Shown: piece after piece, positions 1-11,031 of the stretch
Numbering within the stretch: the stretch's first letter is position 1
How the letters are laid out: every line of letters begins with the position of its first letter
Assembly: GCA_004335835.1 (NCBI GenBank)
Contig: RWJK01001554.1
Coordinates: 1-64,000, forward strand
From: Scenedesmus sp. ARA3
Lineage: Eukaryota > Chlorophyta > Chlorophyceae > Sphaeropleales > Scenedesmaceae
Direction of reading: 5' to 3'
Length of the DNA: 64,000 nt
The notes under the pieces: generated by a model
Seen by the model: the letters and a program-made list of their open reading frames with translations, nothing else
What the model was told of the DNA's origin: nothing
Databases searched by the model: none
Program-made: the position numbers and the translations under genes

Positions 1-877
1 GGGACAGTGCAGGTCCTTGCTCATGAAGCCTGCATTGAAGCCGCCCCTGTACTCGTGCGCTGAAAGCACGTCAGGCAGCACACCCTCGCAGCAGCAGCAG
101 CAGCAGCAGCAGTCTGGTGGGTGCGTCATGGGACAGTCGGATGCTGCACCCTGCTGGTGCGTTGTTGAGGCCAGTGCAGCTGCTCGTCGGGCCCGCTGCT
201 GAGCGCCACATCACAGCGGCTGACACATCAGGAGACGTTGGGCAGGGGTGTCCCGATCATGCATTGCTCAAAGGTGCGTAGGCATGCATCATAACACATG
301 TGCTGTTTCGCACCACACTCACCGGCACTGGGTTTTACACCTGGCTGGACCAACAGGTCACACGGAGTGACACGTCACACCAAGTGGCAGGTCACACCAA
401 GTGGCAGGTCACACGGAGTGACACATCATCCACTCACTGGCACTGGGTTGTACACCTGGCTGGACCAGCAGCGTGCCGAGTGACACGTCACACAGTGACA
501 CACCACCCTCACGGGCCGTGACGCATCACCACACTCACTGGCACTGGGTTGTACACCTGGCTGGACCAGCAGCGTGCCGAGGAGCTGTTGAAGACCTGGG
601 TGAGAGCAGCAGGGTCCAGGCCCATGGCCGCCCCCAGTGCCAGCGCCTCGCTGACTGCTGCCATCTGGATGGCCATGGCCAGATTGTTGCAGATCTTGGC
701 CACCTGGCGCGGCAGCAGTGGCAGCAGCAGCAGCAGCAGCAGCATGATGTTGTCGGAGCAGAGATGCTGGCAGCAGCAGCCGCATGTGTTGCACGCCATT
801 GCTAGGTTGTTGCTGATCTTGGCCACCTGACGCGGCAGCAGCAGCAGCAGCGCGGTTCTGCTAGAAAAGAGATGGTG

Positions 878-943
<66 letters not shown>

Positions 944-1102
944 CACCTGCCCAGTGCCAGGTCCCCCAGGTGCTCCACAGCCTTGCCGAGGCACTGCTGC
1001 TGCTGCTGCTGCTGCTCACCTGCCCAGCGCCGGGGTCCCCCAGGTGCTCCACAGCCTTGCCCCCGAGGCACTGCTGCTGCTGCTGCTGCTACTGTTGCTG
1101 CC

Positions 1103-1155
<53 letters not shown>

Positions 1156-1156
1156 A

Positions 1157-1190
<34 letters not shown>

Positions 1191-1302
1191 ACCTGCCCAG
1201 CGCCGGGGTCCCCCAGGTGCTCCACAGCCTTGCCCATCAGCTGCAGCAGCGGCTTAGCAGCACGCACACCAGCAGCACTGCCGCCGCACTGCACAACAAA
1301 CC

Positions 1303-1341
<39 letters not shown>

Positions 1342-3353
1342 CAACAAAGGTGTGGCCGCTCACATTTTATGCGCAGACTGGACTGCTGTATCCAGACAGC
1401 CCCATGCATCGCAAACCTGCCGATTGACCCACAATTTCCCGCCTCACCATGAACGTGAGCGTGCCAGCCACTGCACCAATGACCCCGCCAGACACAGGCG
1501 CGTCCACAAACACGGGCCCGGGTGCACCAGCCACTTTTCGGGCCCCTGGCGCCAGCATGCTGTAGGTGGCGATGCGTGCCGCCAGCTCAGCCGTGTAGGT
1601 GGGCAGGATGGTGGAGGAGTCGATGAGCAGGCTGGGCTGCAGGCCACCGGCCGCCTTGAGCAGGCCCTGAGGCTGCGAGGGAAAGGCACAGGTACAGGCA
1701 GTGGCAGCAAGACACCGCACACATGTATCGCCTGCCGACGCGAAGGTCACTGTACCAGCAAACACCAGGGCAACACCCAAGCACGATATGCAGCATGCTG
1801 CAGCTGCTGCTGCCGCTGCCGCTGCTTTGCGGCAGCTGCTGCTACTGCTGACCAAACACACCACAGCACCGTGTGCAAGTCCAGACATGTGTAATGAGTA
1901 CTCCTACAGCAGCACAGCACTGTTGTGGCACCAGTTGTCACACTCACGCCTTCATATGCATCTGCCACGTGGTCGGTGGATGGCAGCATGCTCATTATCG
2001 CTGTGACGCCTGCAGCAGCAGCAGCAGGCACACGCAGCGCGGCAGTGCAACAGTTTGCGCAGGCGTGGTTCTTCCTGCATGCGCTGAACAGTACAAATGA
2101 CTGCTGGCTGCGCTCAGAGTTTGGAAGCTGTCAGGAGCAGCCGCAGCCGCAGTCGATGCATGGCTCGCAACCTCTGTTAAACCACACTGCTTGAGCACAC
2201 CCATACAATCCAACAGTTTTTTCCCCTAGGCCTGCTGTGTTCCACTTCTAATGACAGCCTGCCACTGCAAAAAAAAACAGCTGTGAAAAAAACAGGCCGC
2301 TGCTCGCCTGGCGTCTCTCCCATCTCCTGCGGGCTGCTGGCTGCCTTTGCACCAAGTTTGACCAGCTTGTCGACAGCTGCTGGGTTGCGGTCAAACACCA
2401 GCACAGGCAGGCCCGCCTTCAGCAGGTTTGCCGCCACTGCAAGTGATAGATTTAAGGTGTTAATAGGCAGGCAGCAGTGCGTGGCGGGGAACGAGGCAGC
2501 AGCGGTGAGCAGTTGGGCGGCTTGCTGGGTTGGGGCAGCGTCATGCCCGGCATGGGCCAGGCAGTTGTACAATTAGAGACGACGGGGTGGCTGCATGCTG
2601 CAGTGCTGTGGAATCCTAACTTAGAACGGTTTTCAACATGAAAAGTGTCCTGGGACTTCTTTGAAGGCAGCTTGGAGACACACGTGCTGCGCTGCAACAT
2701 GGTGAGCTGGGCAGCAAGCTGGAATATCTGGATGGCCGGCATCTATGCTTCATGCTTCGCAATGTGCTGCTGCTGCTGCTGCTGGCGTGGCATACTTGGT
2801 GCTCCCATGTTGCCGACGCCGATGAAGCCAATGGTTCCCTGCACAGGCAACAAGCGCAGGCAACATGCCATGACTACACTTGCAGGAGCAGCAGTACATT
2901 TGACAGGTACACAACACTTGATTGCTGTGCCAGTATGCGTTGCCTTCGTTGCAAACCCTTTGACCCAACGCATCATGCAAAGTGACGGTACCAGCTTGTA
3001 AGGAAGGCACTGCAATCCATCAGGACAGGTTGGAAGACAGCAGGTGAGTAGTCTGGTCACTTGAAGCATTCTAGCCCCTTGGGCAGGCCTTGCTGTGTAA
3101 CTGATTTTACATATGCTTGTAACAAAGAAAAGTCCACCTTGAAACAGCGAGTTCACGCAGTTCAACGAGTCACACTGCGCTTCCAGCAGTGCGTGCACGT
3201 CAGCAAGTTCACTAGCGTGGTGGGCAAGGTTGCAAGACCACAAACCTGCATATCCAGTACCATCGATCTTTCGCCTTGTGCTCCTGTAGTGTAGCTAGCC
3301 CGCAAGGCTGCACCATGCCTGCAAACAATGGCCGATGCAGCCCTGCAGAGCAT
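1..3353 (-). CDS. HIBADH: 3-hydroxyisobutyrate dehydrogenase, mitochondrial (3' end outside window)
   Basis: Oxidises 3-hydroxyisobutyrate to methylmalonate semialdehyde with NAD in mitochondrial valine breakdown (family knowledge). Eight exons join in phase: 3246-3353, 2796-2838, 2308-2436, 1948-2009, 1448-1672, 1193-1288, 539-703 and 1-84. The start at 3353 opens an Arg/Ala/Ser-rich presequence ([20 protein letters not shown]) that looks like a mitochondrial target. Exon 2/3 gives the Rossmann motif [20 protein letters not shown]. Exon 5 carries the substrate loop DAPVSGG. Exons 6-7 give [11 protein letters not shown], holding the catalytic Lys, and exon 8 has the C-terminal [14 protein letters not shown]. 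Intron 3 uses a GC donor at 2307-2306. Junctions of exons 6 and 7 are echoed several times inside the flanking introns. The last residues lie before position 1. The 6-phosphogluconate-dehydrogenase-like superfamily is certain; HIBADH rather than another beta-hydroxyacid dehydrogenase is likely. Confidence 0.9.
318..581 (-). repeat. Donor-side echoes of HIBADH exon 7
   Basis: The true exon 7 end with its GTGAGT donor lies at 531-581. Diverged copies of the same segment, including about 40 nt of exon and the donor, lie at about 430-480 and 318-352 in the following intron. An acceptor-side copy of the exon 7 start lies upstream at about 793-836 and keeps [11 protein letters not shown]. Confidence 0.8.
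944..1235 (-). repeat. Donor-side echoes of HIBADH exon 6 embedded in CTG tracts
   Basis: The segment encoding [14 protein letters not shown] plus its GTGAGC donor occurs at 1189-1235 (true exon end), at about 1016-1064, and in a more diverged form at about 944-995. Long CTG runs (CAG in the sense of the gene) separate the three, so the intron seems to have grown by duplication of the junction together with triplet expansion. Confidence 0.8.
1071..1190. repeat. Interrupted (CTG)n tract
   Basis: About 120 bp of almost pure CTG on the + strand. It lies in HIBADH intron 6 just after the exon 6 donor and continues beyond the first echo at 889-940. It is CAG in the sense of the gene. Confidence 0.95.
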
Positions 3354-3373
3354 GCTTAGCTCTTATGCTTCTG

Positions 3374-3380
3374 CTATATA
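3374..3380 (-). promoter_or_regulatory. Candidate TATA element of HIBADH
   Basis: The minus strand reads ACTATATAGC about 20-30 nt upstream of the HIBADH start codon at 3353, and the surroundings are AT-rich compared with the genes. It is a plausible core promoter, but the 5' UTR would be very short. Confidence 0.3.
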
Positions 3381-3770
3381 GTATCTACTGCCAAATGAAC
3401 TAAACTATTAGAGTCTGGATTACAAACACGACGTTCTTCGATGCAGCTGTCGACGTCCAATGGGCGAGCAGAATTGGGCTCTGGCAGATGCAAGCGCAGT
3501 GAAAAAGATTATCCACCGTGTACTTGCATGCTGCTAAGCAGATGGTCAACACGGACAGCAAAAACCTGAGCCTGGAGTGATTTGACCTGATCTGCTTCGT
3601 CACCAGGGTCACTTGCGCAAGTGAAGTGCAGTAGCAAAGACCAGCAGCGTACTGTAAAATGGCCATGCTCATAAAATGATCAACACAATACGTCATGACC
3701 AACACCTGCCAGGTGCAGTGCAAACAAACTCAACAAAGGAACACATGTAGCAGCCTGCAACTTGCCCTAC

Positions 3771-3802
3771 AATTGCAATTGCGCAATTGCGCTTGCAAGC
3801 GC
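3771..3802. repeat. Overlapping perfect palindromes downstream of GGT
   Basis: Positions 3775-3790 form a perfect 16-bp palindrome built on CAATTG, and 3789-3802 a perfect 14-bp palindrome (GCGCTTGCAAGCGC). They lie 39-70 bp past the GGT stop codon and could fold in the 3' UTR of that transcript. Confidence 0.75.
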
Positions 3803-3840
3803 ACCGCACGATACATACTGCAGCAACAGCCCTTCTTCCA

Positions 3841-5088
3841 CTACAGCCCCAGCACGCAGCCGTCACCCCGCGGGTCACTTCCCCCACACAGCACACCACT
3901 CTCCGCATCCCTCGCGATAATCGTGCCCTTGCCAAACACCAGCCGCCCAAACCCGCTGCGCAGCTGCACCTCATGGCCCCTCTCCTGCAAGCCTCTTACA
4001 GCAGCCTCACTCATGCCATCTTCTAGCAGGATGTGGCTCTCGTTCACGCTGGCTGGGCCTGCTGATGAGTCGACGCGGTCGATGCAGAAGCGCGGCATGT
4101 CTAATGCGGCTTGTGGGTCCAGCCCCAGCTCCAGCATGTTGAACAGCAGCTGCAGCGCATTGAACAGCAGCTGAAGCATTATTTCAAACGAGTGTGCAGA
4201 AGCGTTACGTCTAATGCGGCTTGGGGGTCCAGCCCCAGCTCCAGCATGTTAAGCAGCAGCTGCAGCAGGCACAGCAAAAACACACAGAAAGTTCAGTTCC
4301 GCCTACAACAACAGCTAGCAGGCTTGTAATCAGCGCTTTGAACAGCAACTGTAGCCCACAATGCACATGCACAGCAGGTTAATGCTCAGCATGTTGCAAC
4401 CAACGTGCTGGATAATAACCTGCTGTGCATATGCATTGTGTGCTACAGCAGTTGCGGCGCGTTAAAGAGCAGTTGCAGCAGGTTGATATTTGTTTGCATA
4501 AAGTTCAAAAGCAGCGCCGCCTGGGGTTCCAGCCCCAGCTGCAGCATGTTGAGCAGCAGCTGCAGGGTGGGATGCACACACAACGCAGTGTGTTGGAGAG
4601 CAGCTGCAGCATGCTGAGCAGCAACAGCAGCGTGCACAGACGGCAGCGGCTCAGCATGTTAGTCCTTTGGGCAGCTTGACAGCAACTCTGGCAACTGTGT
4701 CCCACTTGCCAGGCAAGTGTGTCCCACCCGCCAGACATCAACAGGTGTCCCACCCACCTGCAGGTGGCCCTGTGGCTGCATGAAGCCTCCCATGCAGCCA
4801 AACGCTGCCATCAGCCCCCCCTCCGCGTCAGTCAGCAGCCCCGGCATGATGGTGTGGTAGGGCCGCTTGCGGGGGGCCAGGCTGTTGGGGTGGCCGGGGT
4901 CCAGGTTGAAGCCGTGGCAGCGGTTCTGCAGGCTGAAACCGCAGCCCTGCGACACAAACATGCAGCAGCAGCAGCAGTGTGTACAGTACTTTGCGTCCTA
5001 TGCACTGCACACGGCTAAGACTAGAGGTTGAAGCCGTGGCAGCGGTTTTGAAGGCTGAAGCCGCAGCCCTGCAACACAAACAAGCAGC

Positions 5089-5121
<33 letters not shown>

Positions 5122-5226
5122 GCGTACAGTACCGCGCGAGCTATGCATTGCACACGGCTAAGACTAGAGGTTGGAGCCGTGGCAGCGGTTTTGAAGGCTG
5201 AAGCCGCAGCCCTGCGACACAAACAT

Positions 5227-5267
<41 letters not shown>

Positions 5268-6102
5268 GTGCACTGTACCTCGCGTCCTATGTACTGCACA
5301 CGGCTAAGACTAGAGGTTGGAGCCGTGGCAGCGGTTCTGCAGGCTGAAGCCACAGCCCTGCGACACAGTAGTAGCAGCAGCAGCAGCAGCAGTGTGAGCA
5401 GCATTTCAAGTCCCCCAGCGGATCTGCAGGCTGCAGCCGCAGCCCTGGCCGGCCCAATATGCCAGCAGCACAGATGAGCAACTGCACGTCTGGCCACATG
5501 CCAAGTGCAGGCCCGCCAGGCATGCTCAACGCCAGCTGAGGGATCTGGAAGGCATCTAGCTGCTGAAGCACAAGTCTGAGCTGAACATGCGTGTGCGCAC
5601 AATGCATGGGTAAGTGCAGCGTACGCTGTCGGGTGCCTGCCGCTGTGGTGCTCTGAAGCCACACATGCAGCATGGCGCAGCCTAGCTCAAGCCCAACATT
5701 TAACAAAAAGCATAGCTGTCCATTGAATGGGAAGCATGACAAGCATAACCCCTCTTGCAGCCTCACCTCAGGCACGATGCCTGTGCCGAAGCCCATCAAG
5801 ATCCTGTCCAATATTGTGTCACGAACCACACATGGCTACCCTATTTCAATTATCCTAGTAGCCCCACCTCAGGCACGATGCGTGTGCCGAAGCCCATCAA
5901 GATCCTGTCTGAGATGGTGTCAAGACGCACACGTCACTACCCTAATTCAAGTATCCTAGTAGCCCCACCTCAGGCACGATGCCTGTGCCAAAGCCCATGT
6001 AGGTGCTCTGGATGAACGATGCAGCATTGCCCTGGCCGTCAACCACCACCTGAAACCAGGAGCAAGGGCCACCACACAGCGCACCACGACAGGCAGTTAC
6101 AC

Positions 6103-6163
<61 letters not shown>

Positions 6164-7062
6164 CGCATCAGCAACAGCAGCAGCAATCGAAGTCGTGCCT
6201 GGCTGTGCGGCAAGCACAATTGCGGCGCCGCTGCGATGCGAGTGCCCCGCTTGCTGGGTGATTGTCCTGAGCAGGCGCAGGCAGGGGGCTGCGCTGTTGC
6301 ACACTACATGCGTGCTTGCTGCTCAAAGATGCCATCCCACGCTGCTGGCAACCCACGATTACCAAATGTCACTGCGTGCGGCCCTGCAATGCGCCACATG
6401 TGTGCAACATAGGTATGCAACAGCAGTCACAGCTGCGGACCCCGCTTTGCTCTGCTAGTCTGCACACGCAGGCCCACCACAGCACCGCACTCACCCACTG
6501 GCAAGTGTCCCCGCCCTTGAACTGCTTGGGCTGCCCAGCTGGCAGCGTCTGGCAGGGCTCAGGGCAGCAGGCCTGGCCAGCAGCAGCAGCAGCAGTGCCA
6601 TCAACGCATTCTCAGCAACAGCAGGATAGCGTGGAAATATTGATACACACACATACGATGCTGCTGTGCAACCGCTGCTGCCATTTGCATCCTAAATGGC
6701 ACACTCCACATCGGATGCTCATAGCTGCAGGGCGCTGCGCACAGCAGCTGCTGCCAGGCCTGCATCATCAACATGCTCCTGCGTCAGCTGCACAAACTAA
6801 ACCCTGAACATGCCGCTTTTTGGCACGCAAACAACAAGCAACGTAAACTCAAAAACTGCACAACACACCTGGTCAGGGCGGAAGTACTGCTGGCAGCGCT
6901 GCGCGGCCCGCTCCGTGCACAGCAGCTGCTGCAGCGGCTGCTCATGCGCCCGTGGGTCAGCCACCCAAGCCAGTGCATCAGCAAAGGCCAGCCTGCAGGC
7001 CTCGATGCTTAGATGCAGCTGCTGGGGGCTCCACTGCACTGCCTTTGGCTGCCCAAAGTTGA

Positions 7063-7094
<32 letters not shown>

Positions 7095-7899
7095 CTGCCG
7101 CTGGTTGTGGTGGTGGAGGTAGGAGTGTTGACTGTGTGGTGTTGCTGCTGCTTGCTGTGTGCTTCCAGTACGTTGAGAGCCATGAGTGTGACGATGCCTG
7201 CGGTTGGTGGCGGCACCTCCCACACCACAGCGCCCCTGCAGGCGGGTGAAGCAGCCAGGCCAGCAGCTGGTGGATGCAAATCAACAGTCAAGCTGCAGCA
7301 TTATAGGCTAGCTGCTGCTGACTCACAACATATTTCTGCGGGTCAGGCAGCCAGGCACAACAACGCTGCGCCGTCACAGCTGGCTGCTGCGGGTGAGGCA
7401 GCCGGGCCAGCAGCTGGTGTGTGTACAAATAAATGCTGTGACATCACCACTACCTGGCTGCTGCTGCCTCGCAACATGCATTGTGTCGCTATGTGGCAGC
7501 ATGCAGCACGCTTAAACCCAGCAGCATGTGTGGGTCGCTTCAGCCACACGCCATGCTGCAACTGCCCAGTTGCAGTTCCAGGGCGGCTGGTACTCCCTGC
7601 CACAACGAAAACGGCAGCGCAGCACCCTCCACACATCCACACCTCCACATGTATGAACCGCATGCTCTCAAGGGCCTTTTGCCTACGTCCTGCCTTGCTG
7701 CTCACTGCAAGCAATCTCCTGCCATTTGAGCGTTGATCTCGCTCTTTTTGTAAGTGTTTGATACATTTTGCTACTTACTTTTAAAGAGAAGGAGAGAACA
7801 AAAAGGAAATTTGCCGCGGTGCTGCTGCCACACTCCCTTTCATCCGCTCACTTGTACTGTGTGCTGATGGGCTCCACCTCAGCTGTCATGCATCACTGC

Positions 7900-7944
<45 letters not shown>

Positions 7945-8099
7945 GCAGCTGGTGCCGCACTCCTACTCACTTGTACTGTGCGCTGATGGGCTCCACCTCA
8001 GCTGTGCGGTGGTCGGCAAGGTCCTGCAGGCTCAGTACGCCACCCCGCGACTGCACAGCAGCCACCAGCGCCTCCGCGACCGGCCCTGAGTAGAAGCCT

Positions 8100-8144
<45 letters not shown>

Positions 8145-11031
8145 ATTCATACACTACTGTACAGCAAACCCATAAAGGAATGACACATGTGGCTAGTGAC
8201 ACGTGCCACTTCTGCGGGCCGCAATTGAATGATAAGCACCGTTCAAAAATGTCAGTTTGTCCCTATAACCTATAACATATAAACTAATTCAACTCATACT
8301 GTATGAATCATACAGTATTGCTGGGGTGCAGGGAATGATGTTGGGTTGCTGAAAAGTGATGCCTAGGGCAGGATTGCTTGCAGGCACCCTTTGCAATGAC
8401 ACATGATGTTTGATAAGTTTGCCAACTGTGTACGCCAAACTTGCACACACCGCACAATTCAGAGTTATATCAGTTTGTTGCTTTAAACCTATTACAGCTA
8501 GCACAGCATTGCTGGGGTGCAGGGAATGATGTTGGGTTGCTGAAAAGTGATGCCTTTGGCGGGATTGCTTGCAGGCACCTTCCGCAATAACACAGGCTGT
8601 TTGTTACGCTTGGCGACTGTCCGGGGCAAACTTGGACGCAACGCACCTTTCAAAAATATCATTGAGTTATTTGAAACACAAATAAACTATTACAGCATTG
8701 CTGGAGTGCAGGGAAGGATGTTGGCTTGCTGAACAGTGATGTCTGGTGCAGAAGTGCTCCCAGGCACCCGCCGCAGTGACACGTGGTGTTTGTTACGTTT
8801 GGCAACTGTGTGCGCCAAACTTGCACGCAACGCACCATTCAAAAATATCAGTTCGTTGCTTTTAACCTATTACAACTTTTACATCACTGCTAGGGTGCAG
8901 GAAATGATGTTAGGTCGCTCAGAAGTGATGTCTAGGACGGGATTGCTTGCAGGCGCCCTCCGCACTGACACATGTTATTTGTTACGTTTGGCAACTGTGT
9001 GCGCCAAACTTGCATGCAACGCACCATTCAAAAATATCATTGAGTTTGTTTTGAACATGAACAAACTAGTACAGCATTGATGGGGCATGACATCACACTT
9101 CAGCAGCCCGCTAGTCACCACAGCAGCAGCGCATCACCACGCACCTTCAGCCGCGCGCCGAGCTCCCCTTGCCGACGCAACGTCGCCGCCAGGTCCTTAT
9201 TCCGCCACAGGCCAGACAGCAAGATTAAGATGTGCTGCTTGCACACCTCTGACATGCGTGCATGTTGGCTGCAAGCTGCCTGACAGTAGACAACTAGCGG
9301 GCCATTTCAGACACAGCAGCTCCCCTGCGCACCTTCAGCCGCGCCGAGCTCCCCCAGCCGCCGCAACGTCGCCGCCAGGTCCTTATTGCGCCAGATCTGG
9401 CCCGGCTGCGGCCCTTCACCCTTTTCCGTGATCAGCGCCAACACGCCGGGGCCGCCAGCCGCCGCAATCACCTCGGCACCCTTTTGCCACTCGAATGAGG
9501 CCACGGGGCCCACCGGAAAGCCCTCTTCTGCCAGTTCTATTGCAGGGGCTAGAATATCAGCTAGGCTGCAGTGTCCGCTGCCCCAGCGAGACACAGCATC
9601 CTCCCAGAGCGCTGCTGCGCCGGGCACTGAGACTGTCAGCGCGTGGCGGGGCGGCAGCTCGCTGCCAGTTATGCCTGGTGGAATTGATACCGCAGAAACA
9701 GCAGCAGCAGCAGCAGCAGCAGGTAGCAGGTAGCAGCAGACAGTTGGGGAAGCGCCGGCAGTCTAGTGTGCTGGCAGCAGCAGTTGGTGTAAAAGAGTGC
9801 ATGGCGTGGGCATGCAGCCTGATGTTGCTGTGCAAGCAGCTTGATGTCAAATGCGCTGCTGTGACCTGCTGGGCTTCATGCAGACCAGCGCTGGTGAAAC
9901 AACAAGCACGCGTGGCTGGCCGCCTCAATGCGTGCAAAACAAAACCGCATTAAATCTGCCCCAGGCGACACAACCCCGCGCCGCCCGCACCTGCCGCCCG
10001 CACCGCCTCCAGGCTGAGCCCTGCGGGTGCTGCGCCGTTGCCCTGCAGGCAGTGCACCTTGCGCTGCTGCGCGGAGTAGTACAGCGCGAAGGCGTCGCCG
10101 CCGATGCCTGCAGAGGAAACAGTGGTGCTTTTCAGCTAGCACGCACTGCCGAGGAGGAGGTAGATGCCAAGCGGCTCGCTGTTTGTATGCAAGCTGCATG
10201 CCGCATGGTACACGTCACGCTGTGATTAGTGATGTCGCGCAGCGGCGCCGCACCTGTGCAGCAGGGCTCTGTGACGCTGAGTGCTGCTGCCACTGCCACT
10301 GCTGCGTCTGCTGCGTTGCCGCCTGCCTGCAGGATGCGCAGGCCGGCCTGCGCTGCCAGCGGCTGAGAGCAGGCCACCATACCCTTTGTGGAATACACGG
10401 GGGAGCGCCTGCAGGACAAGGGGCCAGTTTGTCAGTCACTAGGGTTTGCGCTTTGCAGGATTGCCCTTGGTGGAGTAGACGGGGNGGGGGGGGGGGCGCC
10501 TGCAGGACAAGGGGCCAGTTGGTCAGTCACTAGTGTTTGTGCTTTGCAGGATTGCCCTTGGTAGAGTAGACGGGGGAGCGCCTGCAGGACAAGGGGCCAG
10601 TTGGTTGGTCACTAGGGTTTGCTCTTTGCAGGATTGCCCTTGGTGGAGTAGACGGGGGAGCGCCTGTGGGGCCCAATGGGGCCAGTTTGTCAGTCACTAG
10701 GGTTTGGGCCTTTGCAGGACTGAGGCGTAGCGCTGCTGCATGCGCCGGGCGCAGTGTATGGCATGTTGTAATAGATAGATGAATGCTTGGAAATGGAGGG
10801 TGCCTGGCACAGCTGGTGCGTGCTTGTGCCGCACATGCTGCTGCAATTCTGCTGTGTGGCATAATCCTGTGGTGCTGATGCGCACATGCTGGCTTGCATG
10901 GCAACTGCTGCTGCAGGCTGCAATTGCAGCGAGCAGAGAGATTCGGCAGCTTTCACCAACCTGGAGTTGTAAGGCAGCACTACATTGGCGCTGGCAGCCT
11001 GCTGCTGCACCAAGGTACTGTATGTGCCCAT
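3841..11031 (-). CDS. GGT: Gamma-glutamyltransferase family protein (YwrD-like), 611 aa
   Basis: Ntn-hydrolase that cleaves or transfers gamma-glutamyl groups, e.g. from glutathione (family knowledge). Ten exons join in phase to 1836 nt: 10961-11031, 10254-10408, 9991-10107, 9333-9674, 7971-8097, 6869-7235, 6495-6572, 5969-6049, 4758-4946 and 3841-4149. The N-terminus, [20 protein letters not shown], resembles YwrD-type members, which lack the long signal anchor of classical GGTs. Large-subunit motifs are [31 protein letters not shown] and [14 protein letters not shown]. The expected autoprocessing nucleophile is Thr about 416 in KGGDT; the small subunit continues with [27 protein letters not shown] and [12 protein letters not shown]. 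The exon 7 start has two alternative in-frame acceptors. Five or more junctions are echoed in the introns. It is head to head with the PRA1 gene. True substrate and location are unknown. Confidence 0.92.
4090..4562 (-). repeat. Acceptor-side echoes of GGT exon 10
   Basis: The start of exon 10 ([16 protein letters not shown]) at 4090-4152 is repeated at 4205-4262 and 4507-4562 in the upstream intron, each copy preceded by a CAG acceptor. The copies are diverged in sequence but still encode [20 protein letters not shown] peptides. Confidence 0.8.
4331..4470. repeat. Foldback (inverted repeat) in GGT intron 9
   Basis: Arms at about 4341-4382 and 4415-4458 are imperfect reverse complements over about 40 bp (the core reads TAACCTGCTGTGCAT against ATGCACAGCAGGTTA). 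The loop is about 32 nt, and weaker pairing extends outwards. It could be a miniature foldback element or an RNA hairpin; no target-site duplication was identified. Confidence 0.65.
4902..5445 (-). repeat. Five-fold acceptor-side echo of GGT exon 9, about 140-bp period
   Basis: The start of exon 9 (GCGFSLQNR and its acceptor, 4902-4960) recurs at about 5027-5080, 5167-5222, 5307-5364 and 5410-5445. Each copy carries the acceptor, about 45 nt of exon-like sequence and a CAG/CTG tract. The three nearest copies run into a shared in-frame stop (AACCTCTAG). Confidence 0.85.
5763..6000 (-). repeat. Donor-side echoes of GGT exon 8
   Basis: The exon 8 end encoding GFGTGIVPE with its GTGGGG donor at 5961-6000 is repeated at 5862-5902 and 5763-5800, about 100 bp apart, inside intron 8. 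All three keep a usable GT donor. Confidence 0.85.
6101..6160. repeat. (CAG)n tract in GGT intron 7
   Basis: About 60 bp of uninterrupted CAG on the + strand, which is CTG in the sense of the GGT gene. It lies about 50 nt upstream of the exon 8 acceptor. Confidence 0.95.
7846..8143 (-). repeat. Echo of GGT exon 5 donor flanked by CTG/CAG tracts
   Basis: The exon 5 end and donor at 7961-8005 is copied at 7846-7893. A CTG tract (about 7898-7943) lies between them, and a CAG tract (8101-8143) abuts the exon 5 acceptor, so the acceptor reads (CTG)nCAG in the sense of the gene. Confidence 0.8.
8312..9070. repeat. Tandem satellite, four units of about 190 bp, in GGT intron 4
   Basis: Unit starts (ACAGCATTGCTGG-like) fall at 8312, 8503, 8692 and 8881, with the next partial start at 9071, giving units of 191, 189, 189 and 190 bp. 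A degenerate partial unit precedes them at about 8190-8311. Units 2-4 contain the imperfect dyad GTTTGGC(10 nt)GCCAAAC or a variant. They encode nothing recognisable and lack CAG repeats, unlike the rest of the gene. Confidence 0.9.
9139..9205 (-). repeat. Donor-side echo of GGT exon 4
   Basis: A diverged copy of the last 60 nt of exon 4 with its GT donor (true junction at 9333/9332). It lies about 190 bp downstream in intron 4, next to the satellite array. Confidence 0.75.
10392..10665 (-). repeat. Four-fold acceptor-side echo of GGT exon 2
   Basis: The exon 2 start encoding [10 protein letters not shown], preceded by a CAG acceptor, occurs at about 10392-10412 (true), 10481-10503, 10560-10585 and 10636-10665. 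The period is about 80-85 bp. The copies diverge from the exon just after STKG. One copy contains a poly-G run with an ambiguous N at 10485. Confidence 0.85.

Larger units (their letters stand above)
3354..3840. other. Intergenic: HIBADH 5' flank and GGT 3' flank
   Basis: No convincing gene. It holds the HIBADH promoter side and the region downstream of the GGT stop, with a cluster of palindromes at 3771-3802. Confidence 0.6.

Noticed and set aside
872..1894. Long + strand open stretch of poly-Ala/Leu/Gln
   Set aside because: It is produced by CTG/CAG tracts and lies antisense to HIBADH exons and introns; no domain.
6101..6160. CRISPR-like or phage-like repeat array
   Set aside because: Plain trinucleotide tract with no spacers, in a eukaryotic intron.
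10690..10904. Alternative first exon of GGT close to exon 2
   Set aside because: Candidate ATGs there cannot be spliced in phase to exon 2, while exon 10961-11031 joins as PYNSR-RSPVY and fits the family.
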